From positions 1-53,069 of the IMG/VR virus record IMGVR_UViG_3300037883_000032: 53,069 nt of DNA; one strand, 5' to 3'. The first letter of the stretch is position 1; the number at the start of each line of letters is the position of its first letter. The DNA is from a virus. Below are positions 1 through 6,657 of the stretch, piece after piece. A program made the translations under genes and the position numbers. The notes beneath the pieces were generated by a model. It made no database searches. It saw only the letters and a list, made by a program, of their open reading frames with translations, and was not told the DNA's origin.

Positions 1-727
1 TCGCGACGTGGTAGAGGCCTTCGGCGAGTTCGGTCGTGGTGCGCCGCATCCCGGGCGCAGCCTTCAGGACGGCCGCTTCGAGAGATTTCACGTCCTTCTC
101 GGCGTACCCGGCCTGGGTGTGCAGCCGCGACATCGCGGCTTCAAAGTCCATCCCCATTTTGATCGAGACGGCGCCGGCGGCGAGGATCGGCAGCGACAGG
201 TTGTTCATCGTCTGGGAGACCTCGTGTGTGGTGCCCTTCAGCCGTTCGAGGCGTTTCGTGTGATCGGCGACCTGGGTGGTGTGTTTGCCGAGCGCCACAC
301 CGGTGCCAGCGGCGGCGGCGCCGAGGTTGCGTTGCGCGGCGGTCTGCGCCGCGGCCTCACCGGCGGCGGTCTTCGCGGTGGCCGCCTGGCCCTTCTGCGC
401 GGCGCTGAGCTTGTCCGTGGCGGCCTGCACGCGCGCGGTCTCGAGCGCCTGGTCTTTCTGTGCCTTCGTCAGGCCCGCGGTCGCGAGCGTCGACTTGTCC
501 GTCGCGGCGGTCGCGCCCACCTGGCTGGCCTTCACCCGCTCCCCGGTAGCGGTCGCCGCGGCACCGGTCTTCGCGAACTGCGCTTCGAGGGCGTGCAGCC
601 GGGCGCCGATCTGGTCGGCGGTCGCACCGAGCGTCTTGAAATCGACCGACAGCGCCTTGAGCTGGTTAGCGCCATGCTCCTGGATGTCGATCAGGAAGCT
701 GAGGACATCCTGGCTGAGGCCCTCCAT
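1..727 (-). CDS. Tape measure protein, N-terminal part (cut by window edge)
   Basis: The tape measure sets tail length and is ejected during infection. About 242 N-terminal residues are visible and the gene runs off the left edge. The start is an ATG ten bases after the stop of the tail chaperone fusion. The sequence opens with a helical stretch (LIDIQEHGANQLKALSVDFK), followed by a long Ala/Thr/Lys/Gln-rich coiled-coil region, then a motif typical of TP901-type tape measures (MGMDFEAAMSRLHTQAG near residue 190, then KAAPGMRRTTTELAEGLYHVA). Its place directly after a frameshifted chaperone pair is the classical order in siphoviruses. The plus-strand frame over this stretch is an antisense shadow. 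Confidence 0.9.
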   Translation of the reverse strand, partial: MEGLSQDVLSFLIDIQEHGANQLKALSVDFKTLGATADQIGARLHALEAQFAKTGAAATATGERVKASQVGATAATDKSTLATAGLTKAQKDQALETARVQAATDKLSAAQKGQAATAKTAAGEAAAQTAAQRNLGAAAAGTGVALGKHTTQVADHTKRLERLKGTTHEVSQTMNNLSLPILAAGAVSIKMGMDFEAAMSRLHTQAGYAEKDVKSLEAAVLKAAPGMRRTTTELAEGLYHVA

Positions 728-736
728 CTCAGCCGC

Positions 737-1374
737 CTACACGTAGCGCGTCTGGTTCTGCTTCGCGCGTTCGCTTTCGACTTCGCGGCGCGTTTCCGCT
801 TCGCCGGCGCGAAACGCGAGCCAGTAGGCGTGGATGTCGCTCGGCAGGTCCTGCACGTCTTGCCAAGAGACCCCTCCCATGTCGCGGACAAGGACGTAGT
901 CGCTCCATGCCGGGAGGATTAATCGTCGCTCCTCTCGGGTGAGCGCCTCGAGCTTGATGCTCTTGCCGCGCGTGAGGAAGTGCGCGAGTTTCTGGGCTTC
1001 CTGGAGGAGTTTCCCTCGGCCCTCCCGCGACCGATGCGGATCGCCTGCGTCACGCAGTCGTCGACCCATTCACCCGACGGGCCGTCGAGCGTGTCGTAGT
1101 CCCCGGCGGTGGGCTTGCCCTCGCCGAGGGACCACTCGACGGCGAGCAGGTCGAACAGCGTGCGGTTGATCTCCCTGGCGTTGGTGCGAACCTCAACGCC
1201 GGCGTCGGACCCGTCCGCCTCGATCCCGAACACGGCCGCTGGGATGCGGTAGTTCGAGTTGAGGTCCTGGACGGTGTCCTGGTCGCCCTTCGTGAGAACG
1301 GTCCGCAGCGTGAGCCACGCCGCGCCGTCTTTGAAGGTCTCGGTCTTGCTCGTATCTGCCTGCGTAAGCGGCAT
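737..1374 (-). CDS. Tail assembly chaperone, long frameshift product (GT-like)
   Basis: This is the longer tail chaperone, made by a -1 ribosomal frameshift out of the short chaperone frame. The shared N-terminus of about 122 residues joins a 90-residue extension that starts LLQEAQKLAHF and ends NQTRYV. By analogy with lambda gpG/gpGT, the extension recruits tape measure and tube subunits during tail assembly. The second frame has no start codon of its own with a ribosome site, and it opens exactly at the slippery heptamer. The fused product would be 212 residues. The stop lies ten bases before the tape measure start. Confidence 0.85.
919..1374 (-). CDS. Tail assembly chaperone, short product (G-like)
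   Basis: Unshifted reading gives 151 residues. The N-terminal 120 residues look like an ordered domain (MPLTQADTSKTETFKDGAAW; later LFDLLAVEWSLGEGKP and WVDDCVTQAIRIG). After the slippery site the unshifted frame turns into Arg/Ser-rich low-complexity sequence and stops, as expected for the short form. A GGGGAGG ribosome site precedes the ATG. The late-promoter-like 12-mer lies 34 bases upstream of the start, between this gene and the tube gene. The N-terminal part resembles tail chaperones of actinophages in position and size rather than by a recognised motif. Confidence 0.8.
   Translation of the reverse strand: MPLTQADTSKTETFKDGAAWLTLRTVLTKGDQDTVQDLNSNYRIPAAVFGIEADGSDAGVEVRTNAREINRTLFDLLAVEWSLGEGKPTAGDYDTLDGPSGEWVDDCVTQAIRIGRGRAEGNSSRKPRNSRTSSRAARASSSRRSPERSDD
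1009..1015 (-). promoter_or_regulatory. -1 ribosomal frameshift slippery heptamer GGGAAAC
   Basis: Read on the minus strand, the zero-frame codons are GAG GGA AAC, which makes the heptamer G GGA AAC (X XXY YYZ). GGA is codon 121 of the short chaperone. A -1 slip gives GGG AAA CTC and enters the downstream frame ending before the tape measure gene. It differs from the lambda GGGAAAG site only in the last base. Confidence 0.85.
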
Positions 1375-1408
1375 GTAAGGGGCCTCCCCAGGTCGTATGG
1401 ACCGGGGG

Positions 1409-1420
1409 ATCGTAGACCCC
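1409..1420 (-). promoter_or_regulatory. Repeated 12-mer GGGGTCTACGAT (copy 1), upstream of tail chaperone
   Basis: This is one of four identical copies on the minus strand. TACGAT fits an actinobacterial -10 box (TAnnnT). It lies between the tube gene and the chaperone gene, 34 bases before the chaperone ATG, so the transcript would carry a leader with a GGGGAGG ribosome site. No TTGACA-type -35 is visible. Confidence 0.6.
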
Positions 1421-1442
1421 GGGGCGGCTTACATGGTGGCGC

Positions 1443-2447
1443 TCAGTTGTACGCGGAGTTGGTGCCGTTCGTCCAGACCGTTTCGACGATGTTTTCCGAT
1501 TCGCCGAGCACCGTCGACCACGTGATCTGCTCGTTCAGCACGTCGCTCGCGGCCTGGAGGTTGAACTGGCCCATCGGGCGCAGGCGAGCGAGCTTGAATT
1601 CGATCTTGTTGAAACCGGTCGGTCCGCCGCCTTCTTCGATCGTGTACGCCGTTTCGTATTTCAACGTGAACGCGGGACCGGTCGCCCAGTTGCCTGCGAG
1701 CCAGTCGTTGTAGATGTTCGCGTTGAGGAAGTCGAGCGTCGTCTGAAACTGGATCTCGCGGCGGGTCGGGACGAGCCGCACGATGTAGATCTGTTTGTTG
1801 GCGGAGAACACGCGCTGCACGTGGTTCATCATCGTGAGCGTGTAGTCCTGGAGTTCCTGCACTTCGACGCCCTTGTACATCGCGGTGAGCCGCGAGTGGT
1901 CGATCGGCTGCTGGCTGTTGAACGTCGGCGTGGCGTTCGACGGCAGGCCGTAGTTCGGTGATGCGGGCGTTTCCTCTTTCTGGCCGAGGAGCGTGAACTC
2001 CATCGTCGCGAGCGCTTGCTGCGTGCCGCGTAGGATCACCTGGTCGACGTTGCAGCCAACGAGGCGGCGAGCGACGGTCTGCACGACGGCGTCGTGGTCG
2101 ACCTCGAGCGAGAAGGACGGGACGGTGATCTTCGGGACCATCGTGTGAATGCGTCCCGTTTTCGCGGCACCGGTAAGGGTGTCCGAGTTGGTGCCGTACC
2201 AGCCGGCGAGCAGCACGGGGAGCTGCTCGGGGATCAGCTCGGCGTTGATCGTCGCGCCGACCTCGATGCCGACGAGCGCGTCCACGACGTAGTCACGGGT
2301 CTGCCCGCGTGACTGTTCGGGGCGCGCGACCTTCGTGGTCGAGTTGATCGTGCAGATCCCCGGGATGAAGTTGGTCGGCGCTTTGAACGTGCCGAACGTG
2401 GCCTCTTTCGCCACTCCGATGATCTCTGCGCTTTGGATAGGCGACAT
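1443..2447 (-). CDS. Major tail tube protein
   Basis: A 334-residue protein that probably forms the stacked rings of the non-contractile tail tube. It is rich in beta-type sequence throughout (for example VGIEVGATINAELIPEQLPV, LEVDHDAVVQTVARRLVGC and MEFTLLGQKEETPAS), with the length and late position typical of actinophage tube proteins. The start ATG has an AAGGAG ribosome site. It follows the tail terminator-like gene and precedes the chaperone pair, the canonical tail order. No sheath gene is seen beside it. The call rests on synteny and general fold character, not on a specific motif. Confidence 0.8.
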   Translation of the reverse strand: MSPIQSAEIIGVAKEATFGTFKAPTNFIPGICTINSTTKVARPEQSRGQTRDYVVDALVGIEVGATINAELIPEQLPVLLAGWYGTNSDTLTGAAKTGRIHTMVPKITVPSFSLEVDHDAVVQTVARRLVGCNVDQVILRGTQQALATMEFTLLGQKEETPASPNYGLPSNATPTFNSQQPIDHSRLTAMYKGVEVQELQDYTLTMMNHVQRVFSANKQIYIVRLVPTRREIQFQTTLDFLNANIYNDWLAGNWATGPAFTLKYETAYTIEEGGGPTGFNKIEFKLARLRPMGQFNLQAASDVLNEQITWSTVLGESENIVETVWTNGTNSAYN

Positions 2448-2480
2448 GGAGGCTCCTTCACTCGGGGACAGGGCCGGGCA

Positions 2481-3023
2481 TCAGCCGCGGCTCCGGCGTT
2501 GGCGGGCGACGAGCGTGAGGCGCGCCCCGCGATATACCTTGGTGTCCAGATCAATCAGCATGGGTCGAAGCTCGGTGATAGTAGAGGTCGCGACGGCTCC
2601 CCCAAACGTCGGCTCGATCCGCAGCGCGGCGCGGACCTTCTGCACGAGTTGCATCAGTTCGCGGTAGCCCGGCGACTCGAGGTATTCGCTCGCGCCGGCC
2701 TGTTTGGTGGGGACGGGTTCCTGGGCTTTGTGCTCAGCCTGAATGATGAGCATCGGGACGGTGTAGTCGTCCATGTCGGTGCCGTGAGGGCCACCCGTCG
2801 ACCCGCCGCGACCGTACGGGATGAGCGCGTCGTTCAGCGGGCTGATGAAGCCCACCGGCAAGCCGGGCGTCGGCCCCATCCCGATGTCGCCGAGCACCCA
2901 GTGCACGACGCTCGTGTCGGGCTGCTGCGCGAACACGGGTTTGTTCCCGAGATAGTTCGCGAGGGTGTCGAGCAGCGTCTCGTACTGGCCGGGCGCGCCG
3001 ATCACTTTGATCTGTTCAGCCAC
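2481..3023 (-). CDS. Tail terminator-like protein
   Basis: A 180-residue protein. The N-terminus (MAEQIKVIGAPGQYETLLDTLANYLG) and the mixed alpha/beta pattern suit a tail terminator or minor tail subunit that caps the tube and joins it to the head. The middle holds a Gly/Asp loop (GRGGSTGGPHGTDMDDY) followed by strands VPMLIIQAEH and LRPMLIDLDTKVYRG. It sits just upstream of the tube gene and downstream of the tail completion gene, where the terminator normally lies. The function is inferred from order; no family motif was recognised with certainty. Confidence 0.55.
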   Translation of the reverse strand: MAEQIKVIGAPGQYETLLDTLANYLGNKPVFAQQPDTSVVHWVLGDIGMGPTPGLPVGFISPLNDALIPYGRGGSTGGPHGTDMDDYTVPMLIIQAEHKAQEPVPTKQAGASEYLESPGYRELMQLVQKVRAALRIEPTFGGAVATSTITELRPMLIDLDTKVYRGARLTLVARQRRSRG

Positions 3024-3035
3024 AGGTCCTCCTCG

Positions 3036-3572
3036 TCATGGCAGTGGGGGGGTGTTCGCGCCGGCCCACGTCCCGCCGGCGCCGCCAAGCGCGAGCGGTT
3101 CGACGGGTGCGCGCACCCAGTTGCGGATGATCCGCGACACGCCGTTGACGACCGCGCGCTCTTTGGGCCAGATCGGGCGGGCGGGAATGTTGCCGGCGCC
3201 CTCGCTGAGGACCACCGGGATCTGCCAGCCGTTCACCTGCCAGTCGACGCCGATCACGACGAACGTCGAGGTCAGCTCAGTGAAGCTGTACGGGCCGTGC
3301 GCGGACGTGACCGACTCGAACAGGTTGCCGCTCGCGTAGAGCTGCCGAGTCGGGTCAGCGTAGCCCTGGCTCGCCTTACGCGCGACGGTCGACTCGGCGA
3401 GCGGCGGCCATTCCCCGAAGCCGCGCGCCTCGAAGCGCTGGCGGGTCTGCTCGCGAACGTAGTCCGCGGCGGCAGCGAGCGGCACCCGGAAGTCGGTGAG
3501 CTGGCTGGCGATCATCTCGACGCGGCGTTGCGCACCCGTGGTTCTCGCGGATTTCATCTGGACGCGCAGCAT
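3036..3572 (-). CDS. Tail completion / head-tail joining protein (HK97 gp10-like)
   Basis: A 178-residue protein. The start ATG overlaps the stop of the upstream gene in TGATG; a second ATG follows five codons later. Features include a helical N-terminus, the segment YVREQTRQRFEARGFGEWPP, an arrangement common in phage virion-morphogenesis and tail-completion proteins (bind as a protomer, then 'WPPLAESTVARK'), and FIG-like strands near the middle (TFVVIGVDWQVNGW). The C-terminus is Pro/Gly-rich. By position it should sit at the neck between connector and tail terminator. Longer in-frame extensions upstream overlap the next gene and look like shadow sequence. Confidence 0.6.
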   Translation of the reverse strand: MLRVQMKSARTTGAQRRVEMIASQLTDFRVPLAAAADYVREQTRQRFEARGFGEWPPLAESTVARKASQGYADPTRQLYASGNLFESVTSAHGPYSFTELTSTFVVIGVDWQVNGWQIPVVLSEGAGNIPARPIWPKERAVVNGVSRIIRNWVRAPVEPLALGGAGGTWAGANTPPLP

Positions 3573-3889
3573 CAGATGGTGCTCCAGACGCCGGCGCGTA
3601 GGAAGCCGTGCCAGCCGCCGGGCTTCAGGATCGCGGGTGTGACCGTGATCGTGCCGTCCGCGTGCTCGACGACCTGGTGGTGGCTGGGGCCGATCGTGCC
3701 CAGCTCGCCGGTTGGGTCCTTGATGTACCAGAAGGCGCGACTGCCGTCCTGACCGTCGCCATGAAGGACCTTCATGTAGGCGCCGAGCGGCGCGATGTTC
3801 TCGCAGTACTCCTCGCCCATCTTCTCCCAGGCATCCCAGCCCGCGCCAGGCTCGCCGAGCACCGCGTCGGGGAGGCGTGTGCCCTGCAT
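3572..3889 (-). CDS. DUF6527-like protein, paralogue 1 of 3
   Basis: A 105-residue protein that shares a C-terminal signature with the next two genes: H(H/D)xVxEHxDGTI(T/S)Vxp, then WHG(F/Y/H)hxxGxW. Here it reads HHQVVEHADGTITVTPAI, then WHGFLRAGVW. The pattern matches what I recall of DUF6527 (conserved TVSPSI and a final aromatic block); no function is established for it. The start and end are TGATG overlaps, so the three genes are translationally coupled. The position between head closure and tail completion genes suggests virion or late-expressed roles. This copy lacks the cysteines present in the other two. Confidence 0.6.
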   Translation of the reverse strand: MQGTRLPDAVLGEPGAGWDAWEKMGEEYCENIAPLGAYMKVLHGDGQDGSRAFWYIKDPTGELGTIGPSHHQVVEHADGTITVTPAILKPGGWHGFLRAGVWSTI

Positions 3890-4149
3890 CAGGCGAGCCT
3901 CCAGACGCCGCGCTCGAGGTAGCCGTGCCACAGCTCGCCGGTGCCGTCGCTGACCCGGATCGACGGGCTGACGGTGATCGTCCCGTCGTCATGCTCGGTC
4001 ACGTCATGCGCGCCGAGGTTGCCCAGGTGGCCGTTCGGTGTGCAGGCGTACCAGGTCCACTCGCCGTCGCTCATCACGCGCCCGTAGGCGCCCGGGCGGA
4101 AGCACGACTCGCCGCGCATCTCGCCGTCGGCTACACGGTGACCGTTCAT
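3889..4149 (-). CDS. DUF6527-like protein, paralogue 2 of 3
   Basis: An 86-residue protein with the same architecture as its neighbours: a short MNGHRVADGE start, a WTWYACTPNGHLGNLG segment, the HDVTEHDDGTITVSPSI block and a final WHGYLERGVW. It is the closest of the three to the DUF6527 consensus as I remember it. The ATG overlaps the preceding stop (TGATG). Two cysteines (SCFRPG and YACTPNG) could bind metal together with the histidines, but this is speculative. Confidence 0.6.
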   Translation of the reverse strand: MNGHRVADGEMRGESCFRPGAYGRVMSDGEWTWYACTPNGHLGNLGAHDVTEHDDGTITVSPSIRVSDGTGELWHGYLERGVWRLA

Positions 4150-4424
4150 CAGCAGGGCACCCACTCGCCTTTGATGATGTGCCCGTGCCAGCGTTCACCG
4201 GGCGCCATGATCGAGTTGCCCGGCGGGCACACGCTGATGGTCCCGTCATCGTGCTCGTCGACGACGTGGTAGTTGCCCTTGCTGTCGGGCGATTGCGGAG
4301 AGGCCAGGTGAAACCGCTGGCCCGTCGGGCAACACACGACCCATTCGACGGGGCCGTTCGTCAGCTTGCTGTACTCGCCGGGGTTCTCGGGGAACGTGTT
4401 GTCGGGCACCCGCTTGCCTTGCAT
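4149..4424 (-). CDS. DUF6527-like protein, paralogue 3 of 3
   Basis: A 91-residue protein that starts MQGKRVPDNTFPEN, very like paralogue 1 (MQGTRLPDAVLGEP). This supports tandem duplication. A VVCCPTGQRFHL segment is followed by HVVDEHDDGTISVCP and then RWHGHIIKGEWVPC. A GTG one codon earlier is an alternative start, but the TGATG overlap with the head closure gene favours the ATG. The function is unknown. Confidence 0.6.
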   Translation of the reverse strand: MQGKRVPDNTFPENPGEYSKLTNGPVEWVVCCPTGQRFHLASPQSPDSKGNYHVVDEHDDGTISVCPPGNSIMAPGERWHGHIIKGEWVPC

Positions 4425-4759
4425 CACTCACGCTCCTCGCAATACGCCGCGATGTGCCGCAGCCCGAACGTCCCGAAGCGCCGGATGCCTTTCACGACGT
4501 AGCGGCGCGCAACGCGCGTGCCGTCCGCAGCCACAAAGCCGCTCAGCCGGATCTCGTCCTCGTGACGCAGCCGCGTGACCCAGTAGGGCAGGTAGATGAC
4601 GTGCGTCGACTGGAGCGCGAACGGGACGGTGAGATCGACGGAGCTGATCGGCTCCAGGTGGCAAAGCACGTTGCGCCGCCACACTTTCATGTCGCTGCGC
4701 CCGGGCTTCGAGGGGACCGGCAGCAGCCGCCAGATGTCCGCTCGCTCGGTCAGTAACAC
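4424..4759 (-). CDS. Head closure / head-tail stopper protein
   Basis: A 111-residue protein resembling the small head-tail connector (stopper) family of siphoviruses. It has an N-terminal RADIWRLLP, a central strand pair LQSTHVIYLPYWVTRLRHEDEI that matches the 'DRLLV' loop region of such proteins, and a C-terminal VVKGIRRFGTFGLRHIAAYCEE. Stoppers plug the portal after packaging and bind the tail. The GTG start stands eight bases after the 12-mer ending TACGAT, which suggests a leaderless transcript and marks the gene as the head of a tail/neck operon. The divergent gene on the other strand has a mirror promoter. Confidence 0.65.
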   Translation of the reverse strand: MLLTERADIWRLLPVPSKPGRSDMKVWRRNVLCHLEPISSVDLTVPFALQSTHVIYLPYWVTRLRHEDEIRLSGFVAADGTRVARRYVVKGIRRFGTFGLRHIAAYCEERE

Positions 4760-4765
4760 GGCGGC

Positions 4766-4777
4766 ATCGTAGACCCC
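4766..4777 (-). promoter_or_regulatory. Repeated 12-mer GGGGTCTACGAT (copy 2), upstream of head closure gene
   Basis: The same 12-mer as at the chaperone, protease and portal genes. Here TACGAT is followed by GCCGCC and then the GTG start, six bases after the box. Transcription would begin at or next to the start codon. Confidence 0.65.
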
Positions 4778-4790
4778 GCCTCGGCGCGCG

Positions 4791-4796
4791 CTACGA
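4791..4796 (+). promoter_or_regulatory. Divergent -10 box TACGAT for the plus-strand gene
   Basis: On the plus strand CTACGAT is followed by CCCGCC and then GTG. This mirrors the minus-strand arrangement (CTACGAT, GCCGCC, GTG) thirty bases away. Both starts are six bases from their box. The GGGGT prefix of the minus-strand 12-mer is absent. Confidence 0.5.
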
Positions 4797-4803
4797 TCCC
4801 GCC

Positions 4804-5136
4804 GTGCCGCGCGCCCCGAAGGCGAAACCGACGTTGATCGCGCCCATTCCGGTCACAGCAGCCCAGGCGACGCCGGCGTTCCTCACCGATGACCAGCTCG
4901 CGCAGCTCGGGCTATCGGGCGACACCGCGGCGGACGTGCTCCTCGACGCGACCGCCGTCTACGCACACGTGACCGCGAACCCGTACGTGAAGCGGGACGA
5001 GCTGGTCGCATGGGCGCAGAGCCACTGGGGCCACACGCCGCCGCCAGCGGGACAGCCCGGCCCAGTGGATCGCCTGAATGCCGCGATCGCGTTCCTCGAA
5101 GCGGCCGGGAAGCTCGCGGCCGTCAGCGTCGCCTAA
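4804..5136 (+). CDS. Plus-strand hypothetical protein with wHTH-like helices
   Basis: A 110-residue protein, one of only three plus-strand genes seen. It has an N-terminal Pro/Ala/Lys-rich linker (about 25 residues). A helical domain follows: LTDDQLAQLGLSGDTAADVLLDA, then VTANPYVKRDELVAWAQSHWG and a final helix LNAAIAFLEAAGKLAAV. The spacing suggests a small winged-helix or DNA-binding-like fold, but no family is recognised. The GTG start sits six bases after a TACGAT box. The last codons overlap the end of the convergent winged-helix gene by four bases. Its reversed orientation inside the late region suggests separate control. Confidence 0.6.
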   Translation: MPRAPKAKPTLIAPIPVTAAQATPAFLTDDQLAQLGLSGDTAADVLLDATAVYAHVTANPYVKRDELVAWAQSHWGHTPPPAGQPGPVDRLNAAIAFLEAAGKLAAVSVA

Positions 5137-5591
5137 GCCGCCTCTGGCCGCCAGCGGCGCTCGAGCGCCGCTTCGCCCTTCTCGCTCACGACGAGCACGT
5201 GTGCGAGTTTGCCCGCTCGCGTCGCGCGCTTGCGTGGGCTATCGACGACGAACCCGCCGCGCTTCAGCTCCCACACGCGCGGACCGACCGTTTTGTCGGG
5301 CATGTTCAGGCGTTGCACCAGTTCGTCGCGGGTCGCGGGACGGTCGGCGATCGCGCGCAGCACACGCTCGCGGTCACCGCTGACCTTCGGGGCCTGCGCG
5401 ATGGCCGCGGCCTCTGACGTGTCGGAGTCCTTCGTTCGAGGCGTGCCCGGCACGTCCTCGTCGCTGAGAACGGCTGGGTGCGCGAGCAGAAACTCGTCGC
5501 CGTCATGGATGCCGAGTTCGTCGCACGCCTCGGCGAGATCCCGGGGTGTGGCGGTGCCGCGTGTGAAGGTCCTCACTCGCTCACCTGTCAC
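5133..5591 (-). CDS. Winged-helix DNA-binding-type protein
   Basis: About 152 residues from GTG; a second GTG five codons on, with AGGTGAG before it, is an equally good start. The N-terminal half is helical and acidic (RDLAEACDELGIHDGDEFLLAH). The C-terminal half is a clear winged-helix pattern: RVLRAIADRPATRDELVQRL, then DKTVGPRVWELKRGGFVVDS, and a wing ending HVLVVSEKGEAALE. It probably binds DNA or acts as a regulator. It follows a VRR-NUC nuclease gene and ends convergently against the plus-strand gene. The N-terminus is uncertain because the frame stays open upstream into the nuclease gene. Confidence 0.6.
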   Translation of the reverse strand: MTGERVRTFTRGTATPRDLAEACDELGIHDGDEFLLAHPAVLSDEDVPGTPRTKDSDTSEAAAIAQAPKVSGDRERVLRAIADRPATRDELVQRLNMPDKTVGPRVWELKRGGFVVDSPRKRATRAGKLAHVLVVSEKGEAALERRWRPEAA

Positions 5592-5605
5592 ACCACGAAT
5601 GTTCG

Positions 5606-5923
5606 CTATTTGCGAGGACGACCATGTTTCGCCCGCTGCAACTTGCGTTCGATTTCCGGCCAGTCGCTCGGGCGCCACACACAAACGTCGATGTCGCTCG
5701 CGATCTCGGCGAGCAGGTCCAGCCACTCCCGCTGCGCCGGCGAGACCCTGCCCTTCTCGGTCTTCAGCTCGGCGACGATCAGCCGGCGGTCGACCTTCGC
5801 GAGAACCAAATCGGGAAATCCCGGCGTGCTGCGACGACTATCGAACGTGTGATACGCCCACCAGCCGCATGCGCCCGCGAGGTCGAGAACCGCCTGCTGA
5901 AACTCGCGCTCGCTCTCACCCAT
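5606..5923 (-). CDS. VRR-NUC family nuclease
   Basis: A 105-residue protein with the core of the VRR-NUC (PD-(D/E)XK) fold: N-terminal helix EREFQQAVLDLAGACGWWAYH, then GFPDLVLAKVDRRLIVAELKTEKG with the catalytic pattern PD...ExK, and SPAQREWLDLLAEI for the following helix. Stand-alone VRR-NUC proteins of this size are common in phages and act as structure-specific nucleases, sometimes resolving branched DNA. The start overlaps the stop of the glycosyltransferase upstream (TGATG). Its place at the end of a sugar cassette in the late region is unusual. Confidence 0.85.
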   Translation of the reverse strand: MGESEREFQQAVLDLAGACGWWAYHTFDSRRSTPGFPDLVLAKVDRRLIVAELKTEKGRVSPAQREWLDLLAEIASDIDVCVWRPSDWPEIERKLQRAKHGRPRK

Positions 5924-6657
5924 CAGCGCACGAACGGCTCGCGGGACGCCGCCGCCAGGATCGACTCGATGTGCGCGAGGCTGTGATATTGCCCGCCGTC
6001 GAGCCGGACGTAGCGCCGGTATTTGGCGATGCGGTCCTCCTCGTGGGCGTACCCCCAGTGCGCAACCCGCAGTCGCGTGTGCGCGCGCGGCAGCGCTGAC
6101 TCGGGGATCGCCTTGCATGCCATCCGGCGCTGCTGGATGCGGGCGCCCTGGTCGTGCTTGTAGATGCGGAACTGCGGCGCGGGCCACCACGCGCCGTCGG
6201 TGCGGTACGTCTCGCCAGCAGCGTCCCACAGGTGGTAGAACGTCGCGCTGAAGGCCTCCGCGGGCAGCGCCGCTAGGTCTCCGAGCACGGTGCGCAGATT
6301 GACGGCCTGTGGGCCGTTCTGGGGCGCTAGAAGCTCCTCGTCGGCGTCCAGGACCACGACCAGGTCCCCGGTGTCGAGGTGCTTGTCGCATAGGCGCATG
6401 AGCGCGTTGCGTACGTACGACTCGTCCTGGCGGAAAGACGGGGCTGCCCCGTTGGACCACCACACGTCGACCGCGTTGCCTTCCGCTTCGCTGGTGCCCA
6501 GCTTCAGCTCGCGTTGCAGCATCGCCTCGGTTCTCTCGTCGACGTGGTCGGCGACGGCGAGGAGCGTGTCGGCCCACTTGCTCGCGCGGCCGAGCACGAG
6601 GTCAAGGTGGCGATCTGCCTCGCCTGGCCCGACGATCATCGCGCAAGCTATCCGCAT
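5923..6657 (-). CDS. Glycosyltransferase, GT-A fold (GT2-like)
   Basis: A 244-residue protein. The N-terminus MRIACAMIVGPGEADRHLD resembles small GT2 'glycan biosynthesis' transferases. The metal-binding motif is LVVVLDADEELL near residue 100, followed by FSATFYHLWDAAGETYRTDG and a C-terminal WGYAHEEDRIAKYRRY typical of this type. It starts with an overlap of ten bases with the upstream glycosyltransferase. It is part of a run of five sugar genes co-transcribed with virion genes, so virion or cell-surface glycosylation is plausible. The acceptor and donor cannot be read from sequence. Confidence 0.8.
   Translation of the reverse strand: MRIACAMIVGPGEADRHLDLVLGRASKWADTLLAVADHVDERTEAMLQRELKLGTSEAEGNAVDVWWSNGAAPSFRQDESYVRNALMRLCDKHLDTGDLVVVLDADEELLAPQNGPQAVNLRTVLGDLAALPAEAFSATFYHLWDAAGETYRTDGAWWPAPQFRIYKHDQGARIQQRRMACKAIPESALPRAHTRLRVAHWGYAHEEDRIAKYRRYVRLDGGQYHSLAHIESILAAASREPFVR

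Noticed and set aside
8-922. Long plus-strand frame over the tape measure region
   Set aside because: It is antisense to a clear tape measure protein; the translation is Arg/Gly/Leu-rich shadow without domains.
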